Below are positions 1 through 11,370 of a stretch of 64,000 nt of DNA, in pieces. Source of the stretch: Ziziphus jujuba (taxonomy: Eukaryota > Streptophyta > Magnoliopsida > Rosales > Rhamnaceae); the NCBI RefSeq assembly GCF_031755915.1, contig NC_083387.1, positions 7,136,501 to 7,200,500 of the forward strand, in the 5' to 3' direction. Position numbers and translations under genes: made by a program. Within the stretch, counting starts at the first letter, position 1. Each line of letters starts with the position of its first letter. Below the pieces are notes generated by a model. That model did no database searches, was not told the DNA's origin, and was given only the letters and a program-made list of their open reading frames with translations.

Positions 1-3000
1 ATATATATATATATATTTTTTTTTGGCTAATATAACTTATGTATATAATATACGTATATACATACATATATTAGGAATCATGTAGCTGACCTCGTAAAAA
101 TCAGGTAAATTATTTAATAAAATCATGTGATTTTAAATTTCTAATTATAATAGTATTAAATATTTGACTAACAAGCATGTCACGTGCCACATGATCACAT
201 TTTTTATTCAAGTCCCTCCATACCAAATGCAATACAATATAAGAAACCTCTCATTTTAGACTTTTAACATGAAATTTTTCGGCATTGTCTCTACCTATTA
301 AAGAATTATTATGAAAAGAATAATAATTAATCATTATACTAATTCACCAAAAAAGGTAATAATTATAATACATCTAATAAAAGGAGGAAGAAGAAAATGG
401 GGTGATCCATAACACGAGGAATGAGGTGAAAATTTTTCATTACCCTTTTAAATTTGATTCACATAAAATATTAATTATTTTTATTATTTTTATTACGATA
501 GTGGGGATTGGAACCTAAATTTATAGGTTGTGAAACAGTGGAAACAATAAATATATATTATCCATAATCTTTAAAAATATATATATATAATTATATTAAA
601 TAGAAATGTTTGCCTATAAAAGTTGATCATATAGCCAGCTGATAATCCATGGTTCTATAATATGATTTTTAGTCCCCTCAAATACCCGAAGACTCAATAA
701 AATAACATAGAAAATAATTTCCAATTGTTATTGATTTACATGAAATATGGTAAGGAGAAACTAAAAGTAGATTTAAGGTTCAAAAGCTGCTTTTGAAAAT
801 GTTTATACAATTTTTGATTTTTTTTTTTTTTGTCATGATAGAAAAGTGAAAAAAATAAAAATAAAAAAGATGGATGGAAAAATTGAAGAAAGGAAAAATA
901 TGTTGCTTGTTTGGTTAGGAATAAGAAAAAGATAGATGAAAAATTAGGAGATGAATTTTTCATTCAAAACAATCTTTTCAATGTGGAGGGAATTGTTAGA
1001 AGGAAAAATATCTAGTAAAGACAAAATAGCTAAATAAATATTTTATGATTTTCTATAGAAAAGCTTTTAATCAAAACTAATAAAAAATTTCTTTCTGTAG
1101 AAGGTTTCTTCTATTTACTCTGTCTTTTTACTCTTTATAAGGATATTTTATTAAAATTCCAAAAATGTCCATTATCGTTCTCATTCTCCAATTCTGGTCA
1201 TGTCTCTTTACTCTTTATAAGGATATTTTATTAAAATTCCAAAAATGTCCATTATCGTTCTCATTCTCCAATTCTGGTCAAACAATTAGAAAGAAAAAGA
1301 AATTGTCAGCAACAAAATTCAAATCTAATAGCTGCCATATAATCAAAGTTTTAGATCATGAAACAACATTGCATTAAGAGCACGGATACGTACAAAAATA
1401 ATGAAAAAAAGAAGAAGAAGACAACTTGCAATCAATCTCCATGGATGAGAAAAGTAAGTCTCGTCAAAAATTGCAATTAATTTCCATGAATTTCACTATT
1501 TCTATTAAAGAAAATGAATGAAAAAAATGGAGGCTGCACCTTATTGATCGCTTTACTTGGTGGTGGACAATGTTTTTCAATTTTTTTTAAGCTAATTAAG
1601 CCACCATGATAAAACACAATTAGATTTAAAATTATTAAATCATGTTTATGAGGAAAATGAATATATTTGAACATAATAAAACTTTTTGTTTAGCCATAAA
1701 AGTGAAGTTATTTTTCAATGTTTAAGGCATGTTCATTTTTGGTTAGTCAAACATAAATGGATAGTTTTAGTTGTATGCAATTCAACATTTTACTATTGTT
1801 GGCATTGAAACAATGTTTGAGAATATTATTAAACAATGTTTAATAATATAATTTTTTTTAAAAAAAATAGATAAATATATTTTTGGAATTTCATATCAAA
1901 TGCAGTTTAAAGAGCGATAAGAGTGATCGTTTAAGTGGATCTGGATCACATAAAGCATTGTATCTGAGTTATTCGGTGGACTTGGCTGGGCCAGTACGAG
2001 AGCAAACTTCTCCAACAGGCCCAACACACACAAAAATGCATTTCTTTCAATGACATATGAATTAATCTATTTTTAACGAGATTTCTCAGCAAACGTAACC
2101 AATTTTGTCTTTTTCATACAACATGAAATATGTTGTTGTTTTATGAATTATGAAATTTTTTACAAAATTTATCCTTAAAACATAACTTCATTTTTTCATT
2201 TTTTCTTTTTTTTGTTCGAAAATACAAATAATGACTGATTGACAGAAAAAGCTTGAATATTTAAGAAACAAAACATTTATTCGGATTTCATCTACATCTC
2301 CACCTCCTACTTACACTCTTTGTTCTCGGTTTCAAATAGTCTGATTTCTGAGGAATTTGTTTATTCAGGTAAAATATATTGAGTGAATTGGCTCTAAAGG
2401 TTACATTTTCAGAAGGCAATCGACGAAGATATTTATGCATTCTAACCAAATTAAATTGGTACTTTTTTACATCAAATTAAATGATCATGGTTGAAATACT
2501 TATATGGAAATAGTTTTTTTATTTTTTGTCATGAAAAAATTGTAAGCCTTAAATCATGCTCAATATACCCAACTTTGATAATTAAAGCATGTTCAATATT
2601 TAAATTGTTTGGAAAGAGACATCTCATGCAAGATTAAAAAAAAAAAAAAAAAAAAAAAGAGGAAAGAAACATCTCATTGGATAGTAATTATGAAAAAAAG
2701 TAATCATGAAAGAAACATTTTGAGTCCAATTTTGAAAGTACAGAAGACGTTGTCAATATACATTGTAAAATATTTCCTTTTTATATATAAAAACAATTGT
2801 TTGTTTCCATAAAAAAAGATTTTTTTTTTTTTTTTTTTTGGAGGAAGTTTCAAACTTTCCATATGTTAATGAATAATATTAACTTTTAAGAAACCATGCA
2901 TTAAATAAAATATATAGATATGAATATGTATATGTATATGTGTATGTATATATATATATATATATATATATGTATTGGAATAACCATGCATTATATTCTA

Positions 3001-3150
3001 TTGATGTAATTCGGTAAAATGGGCCATCAATATTATGGTTACTATGGATCCGGATACCGGCTAACCCGCCCCGTCTCCGTACCAAAATATAAAATTGTCG
3101 CGGACATGGCAATCCGAGCAAGAAGTTGCAGAAGCTGCGCGAAGAATAGG
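1..3150. other. AT-rich intergenic DNA
   Basis: No convincing gene is seen on either strand. Open frames here are short, low in complexity and lack recognisable motifs. The stretch holds a TA repeat at the left edge, poly(A)/poly(T) runs near 2637-2660 and 2820-2840, a TA/TG microsatellite near 2925-2973, and an 80-bp tandem duplication at 1121-1280. Confidence 0.6.
1121..1280. repeat. Perfectly phased 80-bp tandem duplication
   Basis: Positions 1121-1200 and 1201-1280 are identical except for one base near the start of each copy (TGTCTTTTTA versus TGTCTCTTTA). The copies abut directly. This looks like a recent tandem duplication from replication slippage or unequal exchange; no coding potential is evident. 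Confidence 0.95.
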
Positions 3151-3153
3151 AAT

Positions 3154-3170
3154 TTTAGGGTTAGGGTTTT
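3154..3170. promoter_or_regulatory. Telo-box upstream of the small two-exon gene
   Basis: Two telomere-type TTTAGGG units followed by TTTT lie about 50 bp before the start codon at 3220. Such telo-boxes (AAACCCTAA on the other strand) are common near transcription starts of housekeeping and translation-related plant genes. The role here is inferred from position only. Confidence 0.5.
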
Positions 3171-3219
3171 CTGAGGCAGACATTGACAACTTTAATTAGC
3201 CAACCCAGTGATCGAGACG

Positions 3220-4788
3220 ATGATCTACGACGTCAACTCACCCCTCTTCCGATCCTTCCTCAGCCAGAAGGGAGGTTCGGCCTCCGATAAGAGGTATTCC
3301 TTTCCTTTCCTTCAAACCCACCTCCCGATAAGAGGTTGTCGTCGGTCTAATTTTCGTTTTTAATTAAGTTGGTATGGCTTCATTTGTGTAAATTGCTCTT
3401 TTTATATCCGATTTTTATTGCGGTTGAGGTTGGACGCTCTTCTGCTAGTATATAATTTGGGGTGAATTTAATTCTAATTGGATGCAATTGCTTTTCTTGG
3501 TGTTTTTGCAGTTTTGCTAATATATTTTCCACTTGGCATGTCACCGTGTATTTTGGATAGTTTTAAATTACTCTCTCATCATTGGCATGATCATTTCTGG
3601 TTTGGAAGCTTCTAAACAGTTTTAACATATTCATCTTGTTGGAAATATTGAAATTTTCTATGGTATTTCATGCATGGTTTAAGGTAGCAACTGAAGCTGA
3701 GTTTGCAAGTAGAACTTCTTCTCAGTAACTTAGTCTTTGTGGTTTTAGCATATTTGGATTTATGTTCTGTCGAGAAAGTTGTTTAAAAGATTTAAAAGCA
3801 TGTAAATGCTGTTACATATGTGCTTGTTGAATTTGTAATTTGTAGTTTGTGATTTTATTTTTGATAGAAAGTTTGCAATCAATAAAGCTAGAGATCATAT
3901 TTATATGTTCATAAAAGAAAAGTTATTTTTGGCCCGAGCCTTCTCTCATATCTGCAATATTTTTAAGTTGATTTCTAGCTGTTTTCGCCTGGTTTGGTTG
4001 TGGATTAGTTAGGCTTTTTGAATCCACCACCAATTAAACCCCTACTAGTATAGTTTTATGTCCGCTGTTTTTGATGCAATCTTATTTCTATAAGGACTCA
4101 AAGACTGACAAGATATCAGGTTAGATCTAAATTAGACCATAGTGGCTCGACTTGGTGTTCCCATTCTGTATTGTGAAAAAATTAAAGCAATGTTGAGAAT
4201 AATAAGTGGATGACAAAATGAACAATAATAAGTGCGCAAGGAAATAAACAAGATAAACAGATTGTGTTTACATTGCTTATATTGTTACCACTTGGACATA
4301 CCTGAACATGCAGTTTGTAGAGAGACTGCGATTTTGAAACATATAGGCTACTTAAAGATAAAAGAAAGCACTGATAACAATTGTAGCTTTCAATGTTACA
4401 TGCATTGTATGTGTAACTTTGGTTTTGCTGAACACCTGATGTAGACTCAAAATTTTAATATATTGAAAACGTATGTATGAATGGCCTGCTCTATATTCCT
4501 CTTTCGGATTGTCAATGTGGCTCTACTGGTTACTGCTGATAAAACTGAGTCTGCTTTTTTCAGATTCTTAAACTGTTTGAATAAATTTTTATTTAAGATT
4601 TTGTTCTTCGATGTTACGTTTTTTACCCTTTCACTTGTTTAATCTTGTTTTATTGAAATGTTCTTGGAATATGATATGATGTGCTTTTGCTTTTTCCTCA
4701 TCTCTTTATCTCCAGGAAACTGGAGGAGCAGAAGCCCAAGGATCAGAGACCTAAAGCCAGTGAGAATAAGCCTGTTATGACAGAGTGA
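3220..4788 (+). CDS. Small two-exon plant protein of 48 residues, possibly HIPM-like
   Basis: Exon 1 is 3220-3293 and exon 2 is 4716-4788, joined in phase across a GT-AG intron of about 1.4 kb to give 48 residues. The protein begins MIYDVNSPLFRSFLSQKGG and ends in a Lys/Glu/Pro-rich tail, so it is small, hydrophilic and without a membrane segment. The start has a good context and lies just below a telo-box. It resembles, from memory only, a small conserved plant protein described as the HrpN-interacting protein of apple; that link is unverified. Support comes from the clean splice joins, the intact frame and the non-repetitive composition. A second copy of the donor-like sequence (GATAAGAGGT) lies 41 bp downstream of the used donor; using it would shift the frame. 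Confidence 0.7.
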
Positions 4789-7700
4789 CAGCAGTCTGGG
4801 ATATCAGCATTAGAATGGGATAGGATGTAGACTTTTTAACTGCTGTTGTTAATGTGAGTGAGAAACTTGTTTGAAGTGACCTTGCTACTATATCATGTTT
4901 TGAGCTGGTAATATTATCTATTTTCATATGAGTTTTATGTTAAGTGAGCTTGTTGCATCTAATTTTATCTGCTTCTAGTAATTTTGGAAAACAAGTGTGA
5001 AAAGATAGAAAAAAGGAAAAAAGAAAGGTTGAGAAAAAAGAGGCCTCAAGTCTGAATGCTATGCAACGGATCTTTGCACCTAGTGTCTTTTAACAGTTTC
5101 CACTGGTTCTAGCATGTGGGGCCTAAACAGAGGATAAGGATGCAGAAAATACTCTTGAAGTGCTGCATTACGGTTAAGCCAACATTCTTATACATGACTA
5201 TCATGGAAGCCACATTAATTCGATGAGCCAATATTTTCAGTTTTATAGTGATGTGAGTTGGTTGAAGGTACACGAAGTGGTTCAACCACACGCCTAATCC
5301 ATGGAAACCACTCCAGTAATGGAATGGTCTTTGGTCAATATAACTTTTAGGTCTATAGATTACTCTTTAGTCTTTGTTGGCTCGTGTGCTTTTTGGAAGA
5401 TCTAAAAAAATTATAATGTCTATGTATGGTCGCATTTTGTATTCCTACCTCTCTCTAGTGATTGGAAACGAAGGGGACCATGTTTTTCTTTTGAGTTGGT
5501 CAGTGGCTGAACTTTTTCTTTCAATGGGACATGTAAACAACATTGTCAACCCTGAGGGACCCTTTAAGCATGATTATTAGAAGTCATTATTACCAACACA
5601 ATATGAGGCATCAGAGAAGCATCTCTCTGTTCAGTAGTCTCTGAGTCGAAAACACCATGATTTACATCCAACTTATAGTAACTGTGTTAACGAGGGTGGT
5701 TTAATCAATAATAGTTTTGCTTGTAATATAGGAATTCATGTCTCGAGTGGAATCTGTCTATGTCGGTGATGGGTTGTGCCTTTGGGGATTTCTTTTAGGC
5801 TATAAATATTATTACGTAAGTCTTTCCAATCAAGTTCGGTTCTTATGGCCTCTGGAGTTGTGGATTGGTCGGGCAATAATATAAAACAAAGTGAAACTTG
5901 TGTAATGATATTTGTTAATTATATCTTCCAATGGTTAAATTGAAGTTGGTCGTGATTAATTTAACTTTTATCGAAGTAAAATCATGATTATGTAGTTTTT
6001 ATCCCCTTTTTGTTTTTTGAATTATCAAATCTAACTTTTGAGCACTGGACTGGCAAAGGAAAACTTAACCTCTAATTGCAAAGGCCGTTGTATGGAACCA
6101 AAAAGTAATAGAAATTTCCATCCAATAATAATTTGCCTTTAGCCATGTAATTCAGGAGGTTCTGTTCGATCACTATTTTTTCCTTTAAATTTAAACAGGC
6201 ATGATAGTTAAATTTCGGCCACTGAACTTTCCTTCCTTTCCCAACAAATTAGGGTTGAAGAAATTTTTATGAACTATGAATTGTCTTTTTCCTGTCTAGA
6301 ACCGGAACAAATCTATAACTAGTAGGATAAAATCCTAGGTAATTTCCCATGAAACAATGTGAAGGCTGGAATGCTTCAGCTCAAAGCAAGAAAACTTCGA
6401 GTAGTCAAAACATGGAAAAGAAAATCTATCAATTATCAACAGGTACCTAATCCCAAACTAAAAAAGAGTAAACAAGAGACATGAGGGTCCCATTTGGGAG
6501 GTGAAAAAGCATGGGACCTATGGAGTGCATGCATGGCAATGCACTTGAGTGTCCATGAGTGGTTTCCCATGTGCTCTCCGAGTAACCTCCCCAACCCCCT
6601 CAATCAACTCTGAACCCACATAACGTCTTTTTTTTTTTTTTTTTTTTCCTTCTTGTTTGTATAATTTGCTTCTTCCACATTGAATTGATTTCATAGCCTT
6701 GAAAAGGGCCCATAAGATTTGTACCAAACGTTTTATCCCATATGCACAATTCCTTTGGGGCAAAATACAAATAATACTTGGTTGAAGAGGTTTTCTCTGG
6801 GGCATTTGGTTGTACATTATTAAATCTGAAGCTGGATACCAAATATATTGTATTTATCATATAAAATTCCAGATCATTTTAGCAGATTTCCATGTTTGTG
6901 CATGGCATATGCTTGTATTGTCATATGTTATTTATTTTGATAAATTATAGAGTGAGGGATTTTAGCACGGGGATTCTGAACAAAACCTCGAGGTTATGAC
7001 CATTGGTTTCAAAGGGACCGTGTATTGTCATAGTTTTTTGGGTAATAACTTTGTCATAGTTGACTACCATCTTCCACCTCTGCATTACGACAAAAACCTT
7101 CGAAAACCGAGCATGTTCAAAACATAGTCTCCCTTTCTCGAAGAAACTACTGCTTAATAGATTCAGAGGCTTTGTCTCTTTACGTTCTTTAATACGTTCT
7201 GCAGACGAATAAGGGAACATTTGCCAGATATGTTAGAAACTTTGGTGCATTATTTGGCAAGTTGAAGCAAGCAAATGGGACATGTTTTTCTTCAGCTAAG
7301 ATTATATATCTTATTCAGACACTTCTACACAGTAACATTTTGAGAGGGATTATTAAAAACAAAAATAAAAAATTAAAAAAATAAACACTAGATACCGTTG
7401 CAACGAGGCTCTGATCCATCTGTTCTTTTTAATAGCTATCTCTCTATGCATTTATAGTTCAATAATTATTGGCTTTCAAGGTAATAAAAGATGATGGTTA
7501 ACGAATTAACCCACCAGTTTGGATATGCAAATTTGGGTATTGAGGGTCCCCTAAAGAAGAGTATTTGATGAATACATTTATTTTTCTTCAATCGAAATGG
7601 TAATATGTATTTTGTGCAGATCACCCTTAGAGCTTCATAGAGAGGGTGTTTGGTAAATCTGGATTAGAAAGGAAAGGCAAATGGGTTGGTTGTTGATAGA

Positions 7701-8068
7701 AAAAGTGACATGTTTAAAGGTGCTTGTTTATTTTCTTTTCTTTTTTCCTCTTCTTTTTTATTTTTATTTTTTGTGAATTAATTCTAAAGTTGCTTTTTTA
7801 TTGTCAAACTCAATGTTAGTTAGTCTCTTTCTCTCTCTTCTTTGTCTCCCTCAGTCTCTTCCCCTTTATTCACGCCGCTCTCACTTCTACCTTTCACACT
7901 TTTTCTCTTCAATCTCCAAGACAAAAACAGTAAACGAACTTTCCCTCATCTCACTCCCAACATTTCCGTCACCACTGCCGCAAGAAAATAACAAAAATTC
8001 GAAGCTATTTTTTTCCACCCACAGTTTCTATTTCCTTCTTACATTCTCTGTTCGAGATCAAGAAAAAG
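4789..8068. other. 3' flank and intergenic DNA without a clear gene
   Basis: This begins with the 3' untranslated region of the small gene and ends with the pyrimidine-rich leader of the next gene (about 7740-8068). Open frames in between are short and have no family resemblance. A 23-base T run sits near 6629-6648. No RNA gene or repeat family was recognised. Confidence 0.5.
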
Positions 8069-9364
8069 ATGTCTGAATTTTCTTTCTCGAGCACCACCAA
8101 GAAAACTTGCTTCTCTAGTCTTCTTCTCTCTGATGCGCTCCATTGTTGTTTCTTCATGTTCTCACACCCTCTCTACTTTTCTTACTTCATCTTCTTCTCA
8201 CCTTATCTTTTCAAACTCTTCTCTTTTCTCTCCCCTCTCTTCATCACTACCACTCTTTTCCTACTTGCTCTGCTCACCACTGTCTCTCCAAGTATTGTCC
8301 AAGATAATTCTCTTGCCGAATTGTCCGAATCTAAGATGGATTTCCTTGCTTCTTCTTACCAAACTGTTTTGGAGAGATTAAGATCGAAATTTGACAATTG
8401 TGGTGATGAGGAAGAGTTTCAACGTTTTGAGGAGCTTGATGTCTATAAGATTGTTTTTGAGTCTTCAACGTTCGAAATCCGAGAAGACCCTGTTGAAGTC
8501 ATGGAGTTGGTGGTGAAAAAAACTTGTTCTGAAGCCACTGAAGCACCAGTCGACAAGCATTTGACTCATGAACTGGGAAATGCTGTTTGTGCAGAAGAAG
8601 ATCGAATCAGCAAGTTGAAGCAAAACCCAGTTGAGATTTCCGGAGTTGTTGAAGTAGAGAGATCGAAATGGAGCTTGGAAGAACAGATTGAGTTTGAAGA
8701 TATTCCATGCGAAAAGGAAGACAGAAAAGTCAAGCCCGAGGTCGAAGAGTCAGACAAAGTTGAAAAACCAAAAGAAAATTTATTCATGGGAAGCGAATCC
8801 AAGGCAATAACAGGTAATAAAATAAAGGATGATAAAGTGAATGGTGAAAGTGGTGAAGGATATTATACTCCAAAAGGGATGGTGAGTTCTCCACGATTCA
8901 GAGAAAACCTTACAGGTTCTTATGGTGGTTTGGAATACTCCATGAAAGTTATGGAGAATCCTCAAACATTGGCTTCAAATCTTGGAAGCTTTGGTTCCAT
9001 GAGGAAAGAGAAGGAGTGGAGGAGGACATTGGCTTGTAAGCTTTTCGAAGAGAGACACAATGCAGATGGAGGCGAAGGAATGGATATGCTTTGGGAGACG
9101 CATGAGACTGAATCTAACAGAGCAGCACTGACCAAAAGCAACACAAAGAAGGGAAAGAAAGGTGGATTACTGGATTACAATGACGATGATGACGATGATA
9201 TAGACGACGGTGATGGCCAACTTTGCTGCTTGCAGGCATTGAAGTTCTCAGCTGGGAAGATGAATTTGGGAATGGGAAGGCCTAATCTTACGAAGATTTC
9301 CAAGGCATTGAAGGGTATTGGATGGCTTCACCATGTGAGCAGAGGGAAGAAAGTGTACCATTGA
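8069..9364 (+). CDS. Single-exon plant protein of unknown function, 431 residues
   Basis: An uninterrupted 431-residue frame starts in a good context (AAAAAGATGTCT). Residues about 25-80 are strongly hydrophobic and aromatic and could form one or two membrane segments or a signal anchor. Residues about 95-290 are acidic and hydrophilic. An Asp run near residues 372-384 precedes a conserved-looking C-terminus containing KFSAGKMNLGMGRPNL and a GWLHHVSRGKKVYH end. That C-terminus is the best retained part of the truncated copy at 16258-16778, which suggests it is the functional core. I do not recognise a named domain. It lies at the head of a tandem block whose next gene is BiP-derived; no functional link is implied. 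The start cannot be tested against a homologue here. Confidence 0.75.
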   Translation: MSEFSFSSTTKKTCFSSLLLSDALHCCFFMFSHPLYFSYFIFFSPYLFKLFSFLSPLFITTTLFLLALLTTVSPSIVQDNSLAELSESKMDFLASSYQTVLERLRSKFDNCGDEEEFQRFEELDVYKIVFESSTFEIREDPVEVMELVVKKTCSEATEAPVDKHLTHELGNAVCAEEDRISKLKQNPVEISGVVEVERSKWSLEEQIEFEDIPCEKEDRKVKPEVEESDKVEKPKENLFMGSESKAITGNKIKDDKVNGESGEGYYTPKGMVSSPRFRENLTGSYGGLEYSMKVMENPQTLASNLGSFGSMRKEKEWRRTLACKLFEERHNADGGEGMDMLWETHETESNRAALTKSNTKKGKKGGLLDYNDDDDDDIDDGDGQLCCLQALKFSAGKMNLGMGRPNLTKISKALKGIGWLHHVSRGKKVYH

Positions 9365-11030
9365 ATTAAGGAAATGTACCATTGAATTAAGATGTTACAT
9401 TTTGTTTATGTTAAATTGGCATAACAATATGTATTTGTTTAAGTATCAAAAGTAAATATATATGCTCTTTGTTTTTGCAGGAAATGCTTTTTAGCTTATG
9501 CAATTAGGAGATAATTTTGGTCAGTTGTAGCATAGAGACAATAAGGTGGAAAAATATCAGAGACTAAACGTGAGCTATATCTCACATGCTATTACTATAA
9601 AAATCGAGGGGGAGAAAAAGGTCTTAAAAGCCGATGTCCATTTCAAATGGTGAAAACGATAAATTATAGGTGTATATAGACTCTACTCTAGCTGTGATGG
9701 CATTATTCTCTACTCTAATAGGAATTACGTAATCAAAATTGTTCAACTCGACTCTCATAATGGAGCTACGGATGATAGTGATATCTAACAATTCCATGTG
9801 ATGCACTGTTATTGTTTTTGAGAGAAGCAGATAGGAGGTGCATCCAACAGCAAGATGATGATGATTCGACCTTTTTTACATATTTATGTTGTCATTTAAG
9901 AGCATCCAAGGAAAGGCAGAGTAAGAACCTGTTCCATATATGCATGTTCTATAGACTGTTCACCGATTGAGGAAGTATATTTTAGTCACCAAAACTTGTT
10001 ACCGTTTTCTCGGCAACATATTCATTAACGGTCAATGCACCAAAGGATATACGTATACGACTCACAGAGGTAGATTATGATTTGTATGCTCTGGAAACCA
10101 TTTAGATTCATCAGAAAAACAGAGCACAAATTTCAATTCTCCAATTTATAACCATCTTCAGTCTAATCTACCATTTTGCAGAATCTGTGTATGATTATCA
10201 ATTTGATTATCCAAACAGCCATTTCTTAATGACAAGATGGAATGCTAGGAATTCGATTAAATTTCATTTATATCTTGAACTTTAACTGACATGACTTAAT
10301 CTCACTCACTGAAGTTAGCCATTAATATAGGTCATCATTGGCATGCTGAAGAAGGCTGTTGGGTTCTTTTTTTTTTTTTTTTTTTGGGCTTAAAAAGGCT
10401 TTTGGCTTAGCTAGTTAAATAATTGACATTATTATTATTAGACATTATTATTATTATTATTAGTTTTGTTTTTTAGGACGAGTAAGGCAATATGATGATG
10501 AATTAGGATAATAATAATAATGGATATATGGATGGAAATTTCGGTAGGTACGAAAGTCATAATTTCTAAAACAGAATAATCTAGTGATTGTCTTTTTTTT
10601 TTTTGTTTTTTTTGTTTTTGTTTTTCGAGAGAGAGAAAAAGTAATAGTGATTGTTACCACACAGTTTTTCTTTTTATGTTATTATATATGTATATATAAT
10701 GTTGATTTTTTTATTCTTGGTAACTGCAAATTTGGGCCAAGCTAGCCTTATTGGAAAATCTATGCATAGAGTGGACTAGTATTGAATCTAGTATTTAGGA
10801 GACGGGAGTCTAAGATAAACAATTAATTACTAAATGATTAATAATATTATGATCTCAATATTCCACCTTGTTATATGCAATACCTTAAAAAAAAAGGTTT
10901 ATATGGTTAGAATTTGGGTTTAATTAAATTTTCTGAAATTTCCTCCTTGATCAATCGTTTACGCATTTGTAAATTTGAGAATTTATTGGAGCACTCCAAT
11001 TCGAGTAAAAACACTCATTCATGTGGACAA

Positions 11031-11062
<32 letters not shown>

Positions 11063-11125
11063 ATAAATAAAAAATAATAAAAAAACTTATTTGATATCAA
11101 GATATGTTGGTCATGTTTTGGTTGA
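9365..11125. repeat. Spacer unit S, first copy of a diverged tandem repeat
   Basis: No gene is seen. From about 9527 the sequence recurs in recognisable but diverged form at about 14085-15580, 16939-18780 and 20060-21300. Landmarks shared between copies include a GATAATTATAGGTG-like block (near 9658, 14123, 17130, 20113) and an AAGCAGATAG block (near 9826, 14227, 17308, 20268). The copies show that the cluster grew by repeated segmental duplication. Confidence 0.75.
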
Positions 11126-11274
11126 CATGGCATGTTGTGATTGGATTGAACAATATTATCACTCTGTAATTTTAATGGTACTAAACCACTTGTAGAAATT
11201 ATTTTTTCCAAATCCTATACAGTTTCATGTGCACACGTCAAAACCGAAACAGCAAAAGCAAATGTCTATATAAA
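11126..11274 (+). promoter_or_regulatory. Promoter of the BiP-like gene with degenerate ERSE, UPR-type element and TATA box
   Basis: Read on the minus strand, 11126-11144 is CCAAT, nine bases, then CCATG. This differs by one base from the ER stress response element (CCAAT-N9-CCACG) known from BiP promoters. CACGTCA, an XBP1/bZIP-type unfolded-protein-response core, lies at 11234-11240. TATATAAA lies at 11267-11274, about 100 bp before the start codon. The order matches that of ER chaperone promoters. Activity is inferred; the ERSE half-site change may have weakened it. Confidence 0.6.
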
Positions 11275-11370
11275 CACTATTTACTCTCTTTTTCTTGCAT
11301 TGAAATAACGCAGAGCAAAGTTAACCAAAAAAGACACTATATACGAAAAAGCCAAAAAAAAAAAAAAAAA

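Noticed and set aside
3294..3335. Alternative donor at the second GATAAGAGGT downstream of exon 1
   Set aside because: Its use would add 41 bases and shift the frame of the small protein.
5109..7220. Several open frames of 60-99 codons between 5109 and 7220
   Set aside because: Short, on both strands, overlapping poly(T) tracts, with no motif and no splice partners.
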